This document shows, in pieces, positions 12,802-13,902 of a stretch of 13,902 bases of DNA. This DNA is from Deltaproteobacteria bacterium (GTDB taxonomy: Bacteria > Bdellovibrionota_C > UBA2361 > OMII01): assembly GCA_023262305.1 (NCBI GenBank), contig JALRCK010000022.1, positions 1-13,902 of the forward strand, given 5' to 3'. Positions within the stretch are counted from its first letter, which is position 1; each line of letters starts with the position of its first letter. The notes beneath the pieces are model-generated. The model saw only the letters and a list, made by a program, of their open reading frames with translations, searched no databases and had not been told where the DNA came from. A program made the position numbers and the translations under genes.

Positions 12802-12843
12802 TTAGCTGAACCATCAGCATCTTACAACGTCAGAAGCAGCTAA
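12802..12843. repeat. Inverted repeats beside the tRNA remnant
   Basis: TTAGCTG (12802-12808) and CAGCTAA (12837-12843) are perfect 7-bp arms. Inside, GCTGA (12805-12809) and TCAGC (12814-12818) form a competing 5-bp hairpin with an ACCA loop. There is no coding sequence here. Proximity to the tRNA break suggests recombinase or terminator function, but this is unproven. Confidence 0.4.
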
Positions 12844-12849
12844 CTTTTG

Positions 12850-12871
12850 AACTGACACAAAACTGACTCAA
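12850..12871. repeat. Tandem 11-bp direct repeat, possible integrase arm-type sites
   Basis: AACTGACACAA (12850-12860) is followed directly by AACTGACTCAA (12861-12871), 10 of 11 identical. Short tandem direct repeats within about 100 bp of a tRNA-derived core are typical of arm-type binding sites of tyrosine recombinases. No integrase gene lies in this window, so the function is inferred from position only. Confidence 0.4.
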
Positions 12872-12887
12872 ATTGCTGTCGCCCGCT

Positions 12888-13902
12888 TCAGTGAACAAGC
12901 TCGAAATTGCCGTTCTGCACCCTATAAAGCTGCGCTGTGCTCTTATTCGCAAAAGATGAACCAGTGAAGTCTATCAGCCCCGCAACCCCATCATATTTGA
13001 TTGTTCTCAACGCTTCTACAGTGTCTGTCTCGCTTGACTTGAGAGCCTTAGCAATAGAACGCAGCGTTTCATAGCTATTGTGAGCCTCAACAACGGGATC
13101 CGTGTTAAACCTCGATCTAAATTTCTGGACAAACTCATCGTTTGGTTTCCAGTCCGTCAGGTAAATACCTTCAAAGAGCTCCTTAGGAGCTTGCTTGACC
13201 TTGATATCCTCGACCACGTTGCTTGTTGTTAGTACTTTTACCAGCAGTTTTTGCTCCTTCATTCGCTGAAGAACAACATTCGCCATGTGTGCGATGATAA
13301 CCGCATCTAACCGCTTTGCCGCCATTTTTGTGACATCAGCTCTGAAGTCGTTATTGAAATCCATGGTGCATAAGACGCTCTCAATCGTCACACCATTCTT
13401 TTCAGCAACATCCTGCCAGATTCGCAAATAAGATTGTCCCCATGGATCGTCCCAGCAAAAAATTCCCACCCGTTTTACATCTGGATTTCTCTTAAAAAAG
13501 AGATCTACCGCAGAGCCAAGCGTCTCTCGACGTTCGCCCATGGTGAAGAAATAGTCGTTAGTCCTCTCGACGGCATCGGGCATCACCGTCGGAGAAAACA
13601 ATATCAGTGGTATGAGAGGATTAGTTAAAAAATCCCATACATCGCCGAGAACAATTCTGGTCTGATCGATTTTAGTTAGCTTGCGATAAGCCGCCACCGA
13701 TTGTGTTGGATTAGACTTCGAATCCTCAAATACCAGCTCGATCTGTTTCCCGTTGATACCTCCCGAGCTGTTGATCTCATCTTGAGCAAGTTCGAGCCCC
13801 ATGCGCCCGTACTGACTCCATACCTGCGCAGCTCCAGTGAAACCGTAGACAACACCGATCTTAATTCGCTGCTGAGTTGATTCCTGAGCTTGGACGTTGA
13901 AC
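12888..13902 (-). CDS. ABC transporter periplasmic substrate-binding protein, LivK-like (partial, runs off the right edge)
   Basis: The frame stays open through the right edge, so the N-terminus and signal peptide are cut off; 338 codons are visible. The first visible residues include NVQAQESTQQR, which looks like the end of a signal peptide and the mature start. Then follow IKIGVVYGFTG and YGRMGLELAQDEINSSGG with INGKQIELVFEDSKSNP, the pattern of type-1 periplasmic binding proteins of the branched-chain amino acid/amide family. An ATG at 13802 lies inside this conserved segment and is not the real start. Later parts (FWSDDPWGQS-like CWDDPWGQSYL, VEAHNSYETLRSIAKAL, then DFTGSSFANKS) fit lobe 2 and the hinge. 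The ligand is unknown; no permease or ATPase is in view. Base composition is lower in GC than the rest of the window, and its 3' end faces the tRNA remnant, which agrees with transfer. Confidence 0.87.
   Translation of the reverse strand, partial: FNVQAQESTQQRIKIGVVYGFTGAAQVWSQYGRMGLELAQDEINSSGGINGKQIELVFEDSKSNPTQSVAAYRKLTKIDQTRIVLGDVWDFLTNPLIPLILFSPTVMPDAVERTNDYFFTMGERRETLGSAVDLFFKRNPDVKRVGIFCWDDPWGQSYLRIWQDVAEKNGVTIESVLCTMDFNNDFRADVTKMAAKRLDAVIIAHMANVVLQRMKEQKLLVKVLTTSNVVEDIKVKQAPKELFEGIYLTDWKPNDEFVQKFRSRFNTDPVVEAHNSYETLRSIAKALKSSETDTVEALRTIKYDGVAGLIDFTGSSFANKSTAQLYRVQNGNFELVH

Noticed and set aside
13434-13628. Plus-strand frame inside the solute-binding protein
   Set aside because: It is antisense to a strongly supported gene and has no independent evidence.

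Overview
The window looks like chromosomal DNA from a diderm (Gram-negative-type) bacterium of moderate GC, about 50-53% over most of its length by eye. The visible genes suggest two membranes: a periplasmic-type solute-binding protein and large GT-C membrane proteins with periplasm-facing tails. There is no rRNA, and no phylogenetic marker except a ribosome silencing factor, so I do not name a lineage. I see no transposase, integrase or CRISPR array.

Layout, left to right. (1) 1-1669: an FGGY-family sugar/polyol kinase, preceded by a strong Shine-Dalgarno (SD) that drives only an 8-codon open frame. (2) 1702-2082: a small two-helix membrane protein with a C-terminal four-cysteine zinc ribbon. 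(3) 2195-2752: a small heat-shock protein (Hsp20) behind a perfect 16-bp palindrome. It converges on and overlaps by 50 bp an AI-2E family membrane protein on the minus strand (2703-3836). (4) 3855-4302: about 450 bp without a gene but dense in perfect stems. A minus-strand intrinsic terminator falls on the first possible ATG of the AI-2E gene, and a possible pseudoknot precedes it; this looks like an attenuated or riboswitch-like leader, or an independent small RNA. (5) 4303-5193, minus: a three-histidine-box fatty acid desaturase. (6) 5518-7599, plus: a GT-C-fold membrane glycosyltransferase-like protein. (7) 7697-8083, minus: rsfS. (8) 8504-10633, plus: a second GT-C protein, visibly paralogous to the first, joined by an ATGA overlap to an SGNH/GDSL hydrolase (10630-11811). 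(9) 11862-12323, minus: a small alanine-rich protein of unknown function with a degenerate EF-hand-like loop. (10) 12431-12700: a cluster of palindromic repeats, two in tandem and one inverted. (11) About 12728-12800: the 3' part of a tRNA-Thr(CGU) whose 5' half is missing, followed by a tandem 11-bp repeat and inverted repeats, as at the edge of an integrated element. (12) 12888 to the right edge, minus: a truncated branched-chain-amino-acid-type ABC solute-binding protein. One hand-counted 60-base line of it is 43% GC, against 52% for a line of the GT-C region.

How the genes may work together. The two GT-C proteins and the SGNH hydrolase form a probable cell-surface glycan or lipid modification locus. 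GT-C enzymes take sugars from polyprenyl-phosphate carriers on the outer face of the inner membrane, and a membrane-anchored SGNH enzyme could add or remove acyl groups there. The desaturase and Hsp20 fit a membrane/stress theme, but a functional link is only inference. The best candidates for something undescribed are the structured minus-strand RNA at 3855-4063 (with further stems to 4271), the repeat cluster at 12431-12700 and the tRNA-remnant junction next to it.
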